The translations under genes and the position numbers were made by a program. Shown here piece after piece: positions 38,962-48,041 of a stretch of 64,000 nt of DNA (position 1 is its first letter; each line of letters starts with the position of its first letter). Under the pieces are notes generated by a model. That model saw only the letters and a program-made list of their open reading frames with translations. It did no database searches and was not told the origin of the DNA. The DNA is from Dehalogenimonas formicexedens (GTDB lineage Bacteria; Chloroflexota; Dehalococcoidia; Dehalococcoidales; Dehalococcoidaceae): NCBI RefSeq assembly GCF_001953175.1, contig NZ_CP018258.1, forward strand, positions 1,764,210 to 1,828,209, read 5' to 3'.

Positions 38962-39672
38962 ATGGCTAACAAATTCAGCGAACAACTTGAGAAAGTAATC
39001 AGAGGCGGAACCCGCCCCCTGGGTTTCGGGCAGTATACAGCGCCGGCTAAACCAAGGCTTTTCATTTTGGCCGAGACTCACACGTTGGATGACGGCGCCA
39101 GGCTGAAAGGTGTAGACGCTATCGTGGTACCCGGACCCTGCAAGTGCCCGACCAGGAAATCAGAAATCCTCAGAGGGTGCTCGATCGGGGAAGATGTCGG
39201 GCACAAAGGCTGTGATTTCGTCGTCCTTGATCTTGACGGCGCTATTGTCGGCATTGACGAAGATACGGCGCGGGTGCTCCGGATAGGTGGCGACCTGACC
39301 GATGCCCAACTCCGCGCCCTGGGCGGGCTGGAAGCCGCGGCGCTTATTGGAGAAGCCGGGCTTGGCGATTCACTGACTTTCCGCGATCTTTTGGCCGTGC
39401 AGCGCTTGGTCGATTTCTGCGGTAAAACACTCCTCTTAAGACTGCCCAAAATATACGGCAAGGCTGAGATGCAGGCGCTCTCCGATCGCGGAATTGCCGG
39501 AGTGGTAGTTGATTCCGCTAAAATCGACACCGAGGCGTTGCGTAAGGCCGTCGATGAACTCGAACCCAAGAAAAAGGGCAAAGAAAAAAGCACCGCCATC
39601 GTGAACTGTCCTACGCCAGCGGCTCATCCCGAGGAAAGCGAACCGGAAATCGAACCGGACGAAGACGAATAA
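38962..39672 (+). CDS. Conserved-looking hypothetical protein
   Basis: A 236-residue soluble protein I do not recognise. It alternates beta and alpha elements with glycine/aspartate turns (DAIVVPGPCKCPTRKSE, GCDFVVLDLDGAIVGIDEDTARVLRI, GIAGVVVDSAKIDTEALRKAVDEL), giving the impression of half a TIM-barrel or a Rossmann-like repeat. The last 40 residues are lysine-rich, then acidic and probably disordered. It lies between tRNA-Thr and rsmI; the rsmI start is 37 bases downstream, so it is likely in the same unit. Function unknown. Confidence 0.75.
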   Translation: MANKFSEQLEKVIRGGTRPLGFGQYTAPAKPRLFILAETHTLDDGARLKGVDAIVVPGPCKCPTRKSEILRGCSIGEDVGHKGCDFVVLDLDGAIVGIDEDTARVLRIGGDLTDAQLRALGGLEAAALIGEAGLGDSLTFRDLLAVQRLVDFCGKTLLLRLPKIYGKAEMQALSDRGIAGVVVDSAKIDTEALRKAVDELEPKKKGKEKSTAIVNCPTPAAHPEESEPEIEPDEDE

Positions 39673-39709
39673 TCCCTTGTCCGCCACCGTTCCGGGAGGC
39701 GGTGTTGAC

Positions 39710-40528
39710 GTGCCAACTCTTTATATCGTAGCGACTCCCATAGGCAACCTTGAGGATATCACCCTCCGGGCTTCCCGGATCCTTAGGCAAGTTACCCTTA
39801 TCGCCGCGGAGGATACCCGCCACACCCTGAAGTTGCTCAATGCCCTGGGTATAAAGACGCCTTTGACCAGCTATTACGAGCACAACAAGCTGACCAAGCT
39901 GGACTATGTCCTCGGACACCTCGAAAAGGGCGACGTCGCTTTAGTATCGGATGCGGGAACACCGGGCATCGCCGACCCCGGCAGCGAGCTTATAGCAGAA
40001 GCCATCAGGCGGGGTTTTCGGGTAGAGGCGGTACCGGGCCCATCGTCGGTCGTGGCCGCGCTGACGGTATCGGGCCTGCCGACGTCGGAATTCCGGTTCG
40101 TGGCTTTCTTGCCCCGGAAAATATCTGAGCGGCACAGGGTGATCGAACAACTCGCGACCGAAACGGCAACTATGGTTTTTCTCGAAGCCCCCCATCGCCT
40201 CAGGACAACCCTCGAGGCTCTCTTGGAGGGTCTGGGCGACCGCCAAATCGCGGTGTGCCGGGAATTGACCAAGATTCACGAAGAGGTATTCAGGGGCACC
40301 TTGTCTGGAGCTTTGGCGCATTTCACCGAGCCTAGGGGAGAATTCGTTCTGGTTGTCGCGGGGGCGCCGGTCGTGCAAAAAACGCCGGAGTTAAATAACG
40401 ACGTCGAAACCCAGCTCTGCAAGTTGAAACAGAGCGGCGTTGCCGCCAGAGAGGCAACGACCATGCTGGCGGATGAAACAGGCCTCTCCCGACGTGAATT
40501 GTACAAGGCTTGGCTTAAAATTGAGTAA
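39710..40528 (+). CDS. rsmI: 16S rRNA (cytidine1402-2'-O)-methyltransferase
   Basis: A 272-residue RsmI. VPTLYIVATPIGNLEDITLRA opens the tetrapyrrole-methylase-like fold; AAEDTRHTLKLLN, SDAGTPGIADPGSEL, EAVPGPSSVVAAL and ETATMVFLEAPHRL are the family motifs. Start is the GTG at 39710, ten bases after GGGAGG; a TTG at 39677 would add eleven unlike residues. It begins a run with a small zinc-ribbon gene, metG and a polyprenyl synthase, closely spaced. Confidence 0.93.
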   Translation: MPTLYIVATPIGNLEDITLRASRILRQVTLIAAEDTRHTLKLLNALGIKTPLTSYYEHNKLTKLDYVLGHLEKGDVALVSDAGTPGIADPGSELIAEAIRRGFRVEAVPGPSSVVAALTVSGLPTSEFRFVAFLPRKISERHRVIEQLATETATMVFLEAPHRLRTTLEALLEGLGDRQIAVCRELTKIHEEVFRGTLSGALAHFTEPRGEFVLVVAGAPVVQKTPELNNDVETQLCKLKQSGVAAREATTMLADETGLSRRELYKAWLKIE

Positions 40529-40563
40529 AGCTATATAATACTAGGATATTTTCGGAGGCAAAG

Positions 40564-40779
40564 ATGCGACGCGGATGTATTTCATTAGGCAATATCAAGT
40601 GCGATAAGTGCGGCCGGATCATCGGATACCCGGAACGCTACCTTGTGGTTGATGAAAAAGACGGCGAAGAAGTCGCCAAGGGCGACACGGTGCGCTACTG
40701 CGTTGAATGCGCCTTGGACAAGGGTTATGCCCGCTATCGCGAAGAGAAGGGCGAACGGACACTGACCTTCCTCCCCTAA
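40564..40779 (+). CDS. Small zinc-ribbon protein
   Basis: A 71-residue protein with two CxxC pairs (IKCDKCGRIIG and YCVECALDKG), the pattern of a zinc ribbon. GGAGG stands seven bases before the ATG. It sits between rsmI and metG, only five bases ahead of the metG start, so it is very likely expressed with them. No homologous function recognised; small zinc ribbons often bind RNA or ribosomes. Confidence 0.8.
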   Translation: MRRGCISLGNIKCDKCGRIIGYPERYLVVDEKDGEEVAKGDTVRYCVECALDKGYARYREEKGERTLTFLP

Positions 40780-40784
40780 ACCCG

Positions 40785-42458
40785 ATGACTGAACGAATCT
40801 TCATCGGCGTTGCCTGGCCCTACGCCAACAACCTGCTTCACCTGGGACATGTCGCCGGGGCTTATCTGCCGTCAGACATATTCGCCCGCTATCACCGCAC
40901 CAAGGGCAATGAGGTTTTGATGGTCTCAGGCTCCGACCAGCATGGCACGCCGGTCACCATCAGGGCTGAAGCCGAAGGCAAAACACCTGCAGAGGTGGCC
41001 GCCTATTACCATCAGAAGTTCCTCGAGAGCTGGGCGGGCCTCGGCATCACGTTCGATCTATATACCACCACCGGAACACCGAACCATCGGGCTGTGGTGC
41101 AGGATATATTCCTCAAGCTTCTTGAAAAAGACTACTTGTACAAGGACACGGTCTCGCAGCCTTACTGCCCTAAATGCAGCCGATTCTTGCCCGACCGGTA
41201 TGTCGAGGGTGTCTGCCCCTCCTGCAAGATGCCTGGGGCCCGAGGGGACCAGTGCGATGCCTGCGGCAAGCCGATGAATCCGGCTGATCTGATCAACGCC
41301 TGCTGCAAGCTGTGCGGCACGACGCCTGAATTCCGTCAGACCGAACACTTTTTCCTGCGCTTATCGGCTTTCGAAAAGCCGCTTCTCGACTGGGTCAACG
41401 CCCAGGCCGAACATTGGCGCCCCAATGTACAACGGTTCACCCGGCGTTACCTCGAAGAAGGATTGCGCGACAGGGCTATCACCAGGGATATCACCTGGGG
41501 CATCCCGGTGCCGCTGCCCGGGTACGAGGACAAGCGCATTTACGTCTGGTTTGAGGCAGTCATCGGCTACCTGTCAGCGAGCAAAGAATGGGCCCAACTT
41601 CGGGGCGAACCAGAGTCATGGCGTAACTTCTGGCAGGGGGAATGCAAGAGCTACTATTTCATCGGCAAGGACAACATTCCCTTCCACACCATCATCTGGC
41701 CTGCCATGCTGATGGGCTACGGCGGCCTGAACCTGCCGTATGACGTACCTTCGAACGAATTCCTGACCGTCGAGGCCCAGAAACTGTCCAAAAGCAAGAA
41801 CCTCGCCATCTGGCTGGAGGATTTCCTGTCTCGTTACCAGCCCGACGCTTTACGCTACATGCTCTCGGTGAACATGCCCGACACCTCTGACACTGATTTC
41901 TCGTGGCGTGAGTTCGTGCGGCGCAACAACGACGAACTCGTCGCCACCTACGGCAACCTGGTCAACCGGACCCTCTCGATGCTCCAGAAGCATTTCGAGG
42001 GCAAGGTGCCGGACCACGGGGTGCTTGATGACCGGTCTCTGTCCATGATCGCCCGGACAGAAGAAATCCTGATCACAATGGACGATTTGCTCCACGCCTG
42101 CCGCTTCAAAGAGGCCATCAAAGCAGCGATGGCTTTAGCTTCCGAGACCAACAAATACCTCGACGAAAAAGCGCCGTGGAAAACGGTCAAGACGGATAAA
42201 GCCGCGGCCGGTGTCGCGCTATATACCGCCCTAACGGTCATTTCCGGCCTGCGGACGGCGTTTTATCCCTTCCTGCCTTTCAGTTCAGAGAGACTGCATC
42301 ACTTCCTCGGCTATGAGGGCACTACACAAAACGATGGCTGGAAACTTCGCCGCCCGGTTCCCGGCGCCAGCCTCAACCCTCCCGAAGCTCTGTTTATCAA
42401 ACTGGACGAATCGGTTATTGAAGAAGAAACCGCCCGCATGGGACTAACCCCTACATAA
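40785..42458 (+). CDS. metG: Methionyl-tRNA synthetase
   Basis: A 557-residue class I synthetase. Start MTERIFIGVAWPYANNLLHLGHVAGAYL with the HLGH nucleotide motif, a four-cysteine-pair zinc insert (CPKCSRFLP, CPSCKMPG, CDACGKPM, CKLCGTTPE), and LSKSKN for the KMSKS loop. Anticodon-binding helical domain follows. The C-terminal EMAP-like tRNA-binding extension of some MetG forms is absent. I take the ATG at 40785; a longer frame from 40707 would overlap the zinc-ribbon gene. Confidence 0.95.
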   Translation: MTERIFIGVAWPYANNLLHLGHVAGAYLPSDIFARYHRTKGNEVLMVSGSDQHGTPVTIRAEAEGKTPAEVAAYYHQKFLESWAGLGITFDLYTTTGTPNHRAVVQDIFLKLLEKDYLYKDTVSQPYCPKCSRFLPDRYVEGVCPSCKMPGARGDQCDACGKPMNPADLINACCKLCGTTPEFRQTEHFFLRLSAFEKPLLDWVNAQAEHWRPNVQRFTRRYLEEGLRDRAITRDITWGIPVPLPGYEDKRIYVWFEAVIGYLSASKEWAQLRGEPESWRNFWQGECKSYYFIGKDNIPFHTIIWPAMLMGYGGLNLPYDVPSNEFLTVEAQKLSKSKNLAIWLEDFLSRYQPDALRYMLSVNMPDTSDTDFSWREFVRRNNDELVATYGNLVNRTLSMLQKHFEGKVPDHGVLDDRSLSMIARTEEILITMDDLLHACRFKEAIKAAMALASETNKYLDEKAPWKTVKTDKAAAGVALYTALTVISGLRTAFYPFLPFSSERLHHFLGYEGTTQNDGWKLRRPVPGASLNPPEALFIKLDESVIEEETARMGLTPT

Positions 42459-42473
42459 GACGCAGGTGATGAG

Positions 42474-43445
42474 TTGGACCTGAAAACGCTTTACGCCCCG
42501 GTCAAAAACGACCTCGCCGACGTCGAGGGCAACTTCAAATCCCTTGCTGATTTCTGGAAAAAAGATTTCCCTGACCTCCATGATATGCTCAAGCACATCC
42601 TGGTGGGTGGTAAAATTCTCCGTCCCGCCCTTACTTTCATGTCAGGACGGTGCATTGACGGCAAAACCGACCGTATTCTCAAAATGGCCACCGCCAATGA
42701 ATTGATGCACATCGCCACCCTGGTTCATGACGACGCCATAGACCGGGCTGACACCCGCCGCGGGCGGGTAACGGTAAACAAGTTGTGGGGCACCGAAAAA
42801 GCGATACTGCTGGGCGATTTCCTGTTCGCCCGGGCGGGTGAATTTGCCGCATCCACCGACAACCTTCGGGTAACCAAATTATTCTCCCAGACACTGGGGA
42901 TTATCGCTGTCGGCGAACTCAGGCAGGCTCGGGACATATTTTCAGCCTCTCAAAACATGGAAGGCTACCTTCAAAGGATCGCTGGAAAAACGGCAGCCCT
43001 GTTGAAGATGTCATCCGAATCCGGGGCTATTCTCGCCGGCGGCACCGAGGAGCAGATCCAGACACTGGCGAATTACGGCTACAACCTTGGCCTGGCTTTC
43101 CAGATAGTCGATGATATCCTGGATTTCATCGGCACTGAAAAGGAACTGGGTAAACCGGTAGGTTCGGACCTCAGGCAAGGCACGGTGACCTTACCGGCCT
43201 TATTGCTGATGCAAAGGCAACCGAATTCCAACCCGGTGTCGCGATTCCTGGCGGGCAAAGACCGGGAGGAAAACATCGCTCGTGCTATCGAGCAGATCAA
43301 AAGCTCCGGGATCATCGAAGAGAGCTACCGTGAAGCCGAGAAATACTCCGAAAAGGCCATAAACCTGCTTGAGGGGTTGCCGGAAAGCACTTGCAAAGAA
43401 GCGCTCAAGGCCCTCGCATCTTACCTGGTCAGACGGCGGAATTAG
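42474..43445 (+). CDS. Polyprenyl diphosphate synthase (long-chain)
   Basis: A 323-residue all-trans prenyltransferase. First aspartate-rich motif region LVHDDAIDRADTRRG (DDxxD), second FQIVDDILDFIG, and a GGKILRPALT stretch. Chain length is set by residues before the first motif (MHIATL here); no bulky aromatics are seen at those sites, suggesting a long product such as octaprenyl or longer. It would feed undecaprenyl or quinone-like lipid synthesis. Start is TTG, 15 bases after metG. A terminator follows at 43497. Confidence 0.9.
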   Translation: MDLKTLYAPVKNDLADVEGNFKSLADFWKKDFPDLHDMLKHILVGGKILRPALTFMSGRCIDGKTDRILKMATANELMHIATLVHDDAIDRADTRRGRVTVNKLWGTEKAILLGDFLFARAGEFAASTDNLRVTKLFSQTLGIIAVGELRQARDIFSASQNMEGYLQRIAGKTAALLKMSSESGAILAGGTEEQIQTLANYGYNLGLAFQIVDDILDFIGTEKELGKPVGSDLRQGTVTLPALLLMQRQPNSNPVSRFLAGKDREENIARAIEQIKSSGIIEESYREAEKYSEKAINLLEGLPESTCKEALKALASYLVRRRN

Positions 43446-43486
43446 CGAGTCCGGAAACGTTCGCCCCTGCCGGACACCGGCTTGAA

Positions 43487-43520
43487 GAAAAGAAAAAGGC
43501 GAGTCAGACCGACTCGCCTT
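43487..43520. terminator. Bidirectional terminator between prenyl synthase and ftsH
   Basis: AGGCGAGTC (43497-43505) and GACTCGCCT (43511-43519) form a 9-bp stem with AGACC loop, A-rich on the left and TT-rich on the right. Serves convergent genes. Confidence 0.8.
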
Positions 43521-43542
43521 TCGTATTCCATTTAGTTACGGC

Positions 43543-45507
43543 TTAAGCAGGGGCGATGGCCGGTGAGGCTGTGCCAGGTTCCATAGGCTTGTCCCTGGGT
43601 TGCAAGACCGGCTCGGCTTTCTTCTCTGACGGCGAATCGTTCTTAGCCAGCGGCGGTTCGACAGGAGCGGTCGGCGCGGCAGCCGGCAACGCCTCGGTAA
43701 AAAGCTTCTCCAGTTCGTCACCTTCGAGGGTTTCCTCAGCCATTAGCTGGGTGGCGATATGGACCAGCCTGGCTTTGTTATCGGTCAAGATGGTCCTGGC
43801 TGATGTGTAGGCGTTCTGGATCAGGGCTTCGACTTCCTGGTCGATTAGGTCGGCGGTTTTTTCGCCGTAGTCTCGCTGCTCATGGATCTCCTTACCCAGG
43901 AAGACCATCTCCTCTTTGCTGCCGAAGGTGCGCGGCCCGAGCTTTTCACTCATGCCATAAGAGGTGACCATCTTTTTGGCCAGGTTGGTAGCCTCTTTGA
44001 AGTCTTGCGACGCGCCGGTCGACATCTCATTGAACATGATCTCCTCGGCGATACGGCCGCCCATGGAGATGGCAAGCTTGGCCTTGAACTGGGAGTCGGT
44101 GGCGATGTAGCGGTCTTCAGCGGGCAGTTGCTTGGTATAACCCCCCGCCATGCCCCGCGCAACGATGGTGATCTTGTGAACAGGATCGGCATTGGGCAAC
44201 ATCCGGGCGACCAGAGCGTGACCGGCCTCGTGGTAGGCGGTTATCTCCCGCTCGTGAGGCGAAACCTTGCGGCTCTTGCGCTCCGGCCCGGCGATAACCC
44301 TGTCGATCGATTCTTCAAGGTCGCACATCTCGATGGCCTTCTTGTCCTCGCGGGCAGCCAGGATAGCGGCCTCGTTCATCAGGTTGGACAGGTCCGCGCC
44401 GGAGAAGCCGATAGTCTGCTTGGCTAATGTTTCCAGGTTGACATCGGGGCTCAGGGGTTTGCCCTTGGCGTGGATATTGAGGATAGCCAGCCGGCCGTGC
44501 AGGTCCGGCATGTCGAGCACCACGCGGCGGTCAAAGCGGCCGGGGCGGAGCAGGGCGGGGTCAAGGACGTCAGGGCGGTTGGTGGCGGCAATGACGATGA
44601 TGGTGGTATTAGCCTCGAAGCCGTCCATCTCCACCAGAATCTGGTTAAGAGTCTGTTCACGCTCATCGTGGGACCCGCCGAGGCCGGCGCCGCGCTGACG
44701 GCCGACGGCATCGATCTCATCGATGAAGATAATGCAAGGGGCGTTGCGCTTGGCCTGGTCGAAGAGATCGCGGACCCGGGACGCGCCGACGCCGACGAAC
44801 ATTTCGACGAACTCGGAGCCGGAGATGGAGAAGAACGGTACCCCGGCTTCGCCGGCGATGGCCCTGGCCAGGAGGGTTTTACCCGTTCCCGGATAGCCGA
44901 TCAAAAGGACACCCTTGGGAATCCGGGCTCCCAGGGCCTGGAATTTCTCGCGGGATTTCAAAAACTCGACGATTTCCTGGACTTCCTGCTTGGCTTCGTC
45001 GACGCCGGCGACGTTGTCGAAACAGGTGGTGGGCTTGTCGACGTTAAAAAGCTTGGCGCGTGATCGTCCGAAACTCATCGCCTGGTTATTGGCGCCCCGG
45101 GCCTGGGAGAACAGGAAAATGATCATACCGCCGATAAGCAGCATGGGGATAAGGGTGCCCAGAAGCGATCCCCAATCAAAACTGGAAGGGCCCTTGGGTG
45201 TGATCTCGATTCCAGTCGGATCGAAACCGGGGATTTCGTAGATCGAAGTCAAGGTCTCTTTATAAGTGAAAAACTCACCTGAGGGGTCTCCCTGTTTGGG
45301 GTAATTGCCGGTGGTGGTGATATTGATGCGGTCGCCATCGATGACAATTGTCTTGATCAGGTGTTCCTGCGAGAGACTGACCAAGGTGTTCTGAGGAATC
45401 TCGGTCGGCTTATTCTGGTTGCCGGGAATGAGGATGGCGAAAATGACGATGCTGGCGATCAGCATGATGATGTAGGCGATGGTGGTGCGCTTCCAGTTAA
45501 ATTTCAT
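43543..45507 (-). CDS. ftsH: ATP-dependent zinc metalloprotease FtsH
   Basis: A 654-residue membrane AAA protease. Two membrane helices bracket a periplasmic domain (1-135); the AAA domain has Walker [12 protein letters not shown] (usual second residue is P, here Y), a Walker [13 protein letters not shown], and the second region of homology; the zinc site is HEAGH ([12 protein letters not shown]). A proline/alanine/glutamate-rich tail of 45 residues ends it, somewhat longer than usual. It degrades unneeded membrane proteins and some regulators. The gene is alone, with its promoter near TTGCTATAAT at 45557. Confidence 0.95.
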   Translation of the reverse strand: MKFNWKRTTIAYIIMLIASIVIFAILIPGNQNKPTEIPQNTLVSLSQEHLIKTIVIDGDRINITTTGNYPKQGDPSGEFFTYKETLTSIYEIPGFDPTGIEITPKGPSSFDWGSLLGTLIPMLLIGGMIIFLFSQARGANNQAMSFGRSRAKLFNVDKPTTCFDNVAGVDEAKQEVQEIVEFLKSREKFQALGARIPKGVLLIGYPGTGKTLLARAIAGEAGVPFFSISGSEFVEMFVGVGASRVRDLFDQAKRNAPCIIFIDEIDAVGRQRGAGLGGSHDEREQTLNQILVEMDGFEANTTIIVIAATNRPDVLDPALLRPGRFDRRVVLDMPDLHGRLAILNIHAKGKPLSPDVNLETLAKQTIGFSGADLSNLMNEAAILAAREDKKAIEMCDLEESIDRVIAGPERKSRKVSPHEREITAYHEAGHALVARMLPNADPVHKITIVARGMAGGYTKQLPAEDRYIATDSQFKAKLAISMGGRIAEEIMFNEMSTGASQDFKEATNLAKKMVTSYGMSEKLGPRTFGSKEEMVFLGKEIHEQRDYGEKTADLIDQEVEALIQNAYTSARTILTDNKARLVHIATQLMAEETLEGDELEKLFTEALPAAAPTAPVEPPLAKNDSPSEKKAEPVLQPRDKPMEPGTASPAIAPA

Positions 45508-45566
45508 GAATGCCTCTATTTACAACCGTGGGGACTGACTAGTTTACAGAATATTATAGCAATAAA

Positions 45567-46403
45567 TCACATTCTTGGCGACAAATCAAGGTAAGTCCGC
45601 TGTAAAAGAAGGGTGTCCACTTCAATATTCGGGCTCTCGCAGATGAGCAACCCGCCCGCTTTCACATCTGTCAAGGCCTGGAGCAATTCATCGTAATGGA
45701 AATCGGAATCGGCCAGGTTGAGATGCCGCCGCTCGCCGGTTTTGGCGTATTCAATGCCTGAGACATGAAGATGGAGATCATCGAGGGCTTCCCGCCCCAG
45801 GGTATCGCCGACGCGGTTGAGCACCTCGGAGAATTCCGCATAGGAATTGTAACGCCCGGTAGACGCGTGGAGATGGGCGAAATCTATCGCCGGCGCTACG
45901 CCGGGTAATTCTTTGGAAAGCCTCAGGATCTCCGCCAGAGTACCGAATTGGGATATTTTACCCGCAAGTTCAGGCCTGAGTTTCACCAAGGTACCTTCTC
46001 CTTGCAGCTTATCCAGCACGACCTCGATCTGCGCCTTGATGGCGTCATATACAATCTCCGGGCTGTCTTTAAGGTAGTAGCCGGCGTGAAAGACGACGCT
46101 TTTTGCCCCGGCCTTGGCTGCCATGCTGGCCGCATGGTGGAGGACCCCGCCCGCCTGCCGCCGCCGAACCTCGTCGGCGTGGTTGAGATTGAGGTAGTAA
46201 GGCGCGTGGCACGATAATTTAAGGCCGAGCTTCTTGCCAACGTAAGCCACGGGCGCCGCCGTATGGTCCTTGAGATAAACGCCCCGGACGAATTCGATCT
46301 CCATGCCGCCGAGCCCGAGTTCCGCAATGCGCTTGAGGCCGGCAACGGTGTCGCCGCTGGCTTTTGTCGAGGCCGGAATGCCGGCGGTGCCGAAGGTGAG
46401 CAT
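45567..46403 (-). CDS. Endonuclease IV-like TIM-barrel protein
   Basis: A 278-residue TIM barrel of the AP endonuclease 2 / Nfo group. The metal-site motifs line up with endonuclease IV: SCHAPYYLNLN, VVFHAGYYLK, a Q-F-GTLAEIL stretch, APAIDFAHLHAS, LHLHVSGIEYAKTGERRHLNL and LLICESPNIEVD. Nfo cuts abasic sites; related sugar isomerases use the same fold, so exact activity remains open, but the histidine/glutamate set favours DNA repair. Start ATG at 46403 (MLTFGTAG) gives the family-like N-terminus. It neighbours ftsH on the same strand. Confidence 0.8.
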   Translation of the reverse strand: MLTFGTAGIPASTKASGDTVAGLKRIAELGLGGMEIEFVRGVYLKDHTAAPVAYVGKKLGLKLSCHAPYYLNLNHADEVRRRQAGGVLHHAASMAAKAGAKSVVFHAGYYLKDSPEIVYDAIKAQIEVVLDKLQGEGTLVKLRPELAGKISQFGTLAEILRLSKELPGVAPAIDFAHLHASTGRYNSYAEFSEVLNRVGDTLGREALDDLHLHVSGIEYAKTGERRHLNLADSDFHYDELLQALTDVKAGGLLICESPNIEVDTLLLQRTYLDLSPRM

Positions 46404-46424
46404 GGTCATTAAGTATACAGCCAA

Positions 46425-47037
46425 AAGCTGTCAGCTTTCAGCCATCAGCTATCAGCCATTAGCTTTCAGCAATCAACATAGAAATCCAAGGATCGAAGAT
46501 GTTTGTATTTGATTACCCCCCATAATAAGCATTTTTACCGAAACGAACGAGGCGGATGTACGATTGAGGATGGAAGGGGTTAAACGTGGATTTGTTTCGG
46601 GGTGAGAATAGTGATCAATTTTCATTGAAGTGTACAGTTGACAGTTTACAGTCTTCAGTTATCAGTTTGACCTGCTCCCGGGCCGGCACCGAGATTCTTC
46701 ACTTCGTTCAGAAAGACACACGTGGGTCATAATACCAATAATCCAATCCCCCTCCCCGCCATAGGATTTGTTTTTGTTTTTTGGAGGAAAAAAGGTTTTT
46801 TATAAAACGAATCCAAAAATGCGCGATTGGCTAATCGTGGGAAACGAATATTCGTTGTTTTGCCGGTAAGAAAAACCAATGTGTTCATTTCAATCAAGTA
46901 AACAGTTTACAGTTAACAACCGTCAGTTCAACCTGTTCCTAGCGTGGCACCGAGATTCTTCGTCCCGACTTTGTCGCGGACTCAGAAAGACGCGAGAAAA
47001 TAAGTACCAATAGTACCAATAAGCAAATAAGTACCAA
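46425..47037. repeat. Non-coding repeat mosaic
   Basis: A stretch without a gene. From 46429 to about 46480 a simple repeat of CAGCT/TCAGC units (AGCTGTCAGCTTTCAGCC). Later CAGTTGACAGTTTACAG repeats at about 46630 and 46900. Copies of a GAGATTCTTCxxxxxGxTCAGAAAGAC motif at 46691-46717 and 46952-46991 are each followed by ACCAATA-type repeats (46731-46747, 47004-47045). The same two blocks recur near 61.2-61.43 kb. Confidence 0.65.
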
Positions 47038-47482
47038 TTATCCAATCAAGCCTGAATCAGCTTTAAGGACACAGGCTTTTTCCAACCGTTGGCAGAGGTC
47101 AGGACGGAGGATAAGGTCGTAGGCGAGCTTGAGGAACAGTACCATCAGCGTTTCATAGTCCTTCCTGGACCTCAGGCCGTACTTGTGCCGGACGAGACTG
47201 AATACCCGCTCGGTAGAGAGCCTCGCGGTCAGGCGCGGCGCCCTGGATGCGTGCAGCTTGCCACAAGGCAAGGACGATCTCCAGATCGATCCCCCGGTAG
47301 GGGGTGGAAGCCTCCAGTTCCCAGCGGCAGGCATCGTTGGTTTTGCGGGCATAGTAGCCATGGACGCGGGCGTTGGAATTCCCTTTCGGCGCGCCCCGGC
47401 GACGTTGCGGATTACGCATTTCGGGTTGCGCGTCAAGAGACATGGGCGGAACGGGGTGTTGTACAGGTGTGCTAATATTCAC
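47038..47482 (-). pseudogene. Frameshifted GAPKGN-motif gene of promoter cassette 2
   Basis: A minus-strand gene split by a frameshift near 47205-47225. The first part, from a GTG at 47482, reads MNISTPVQHPVPPMS..., has RRRGAPKGNSNARVHGYYA and ASTPYRGIDLEIVLALWQAARI. The second part, in another frame, continues with FSLVRHKYGLRSRKDYETLMVLFLKLAYDLI and ends LIG at 47038. Joined, it is about 145 residues. The GAPKGN-NA-HG motif occurs in many small mobile-element proteins by my memory; the family's function is unknown. It begins at a leaderless cassette. Confidence 0.65.
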
Positions 47483-47545
47483 TCAGAGAATTATAGCACA
47501 GGAGTTCCGATTGTCAAGCGACTTTTGTCGTTTTTCCTGGATTAT
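47460..47545 (-). promoter_or_regulatory. Repeated leaderless promoter cassette, copy 2
   Basis: On the minus strand: GCTTGACA (TTGACA 47517-47512), 16 bases, TGCTATAAT (47495-47490), 7 bases, GTG start at 47482 coding MNISTPV. The upstream GACAAAAGT... block matches copies 1 and 3 around GTCGTTTTT. Spacer is four bases shorter than in the other copies. Confidence 0.7.
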
Positions 47546-48029
47546 TTTGTTATGTCTTGTTTTCCGTAGCCTGATGAAGCATTAGACCCCCACGTCGCTT
47601 ACGCTCCACGGGACGGCTTCGCCGGTTTTCAGTAAACAGTTCGGCCAGAATTTGTGTTACACCGAGATTCTTCGTCCCGGCTTATCGAGGACTCAGAAAG
47701 ACAAATGTTAGGTTAGGGCTTTTCTCGCCTTCGCGGGGATTGGAATGACAACATGGAGAACAAGGGTGAAATTGAGATTGCTTCGCCACGGCGTGGCTGG
47801 GACTTGCAACGACGGACGAGGGCGGGCGGGTTAAAAACCCGCCCCTACGTGTGTTTGCCGGGAGGGCACGGCATGCCGTGCCGCTACGGGGGAGGAGAGC
47901 ACGGTATATCGTGCCCCTACCACATGATTTGAAGGCGGGTGGGGAGGGGCGGGGCAATCAAGACGGGGCGGGCGAGGCCGCTCGCCCCTACGCGATGGAT
48001 CGAAATTTACGATAGTAATATCCCTGGGT
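47546..48029. repeat. Non-coding palindrome-rich repeat region
   Basis: No gene. It carries another GAGATTCTTCG...ACTCAGAAAGAC copy (47660-47702) and several short palindromes typical of dispersed Chloroflexota repeats: GCGGGTT-AAAA-ACCCGC near 47827, GGCACGGCATGCCGTGCC near 47867, GCACGGTATATCGTGC near 47898, and a GGGGCGGGC...GCTCGCCCC stem near 47965-47990. Confidence 0.6.
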
Positions 48030-48041
48030 TATAATCGTCTG
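48030..48041 (+). promoter_or_regulatory. -10 element for leaderless glycosyltransferase-like gene
   Basis: TATAAT (48030-48035) is followed after six bases by the GTG at 48042; no ribosome binding site intervenes. A weak TTACGA stands 17 bases upstream. Confidence 0.5.

Noticed and set aside
47038-47436. 132-codon minus-strand frame as an independent gene
   Set aside because: Only its second half is protein-like and it continues the frame broken in the gene starting at 47482; treated as part of one frameshifted gene.
46425-48029. Possible CRISPR array in the repeat mosaic
   Set aside because: Repeats are irregular in length and spacing, with no constant repeat-spacer pattern and no cas genes nearby.
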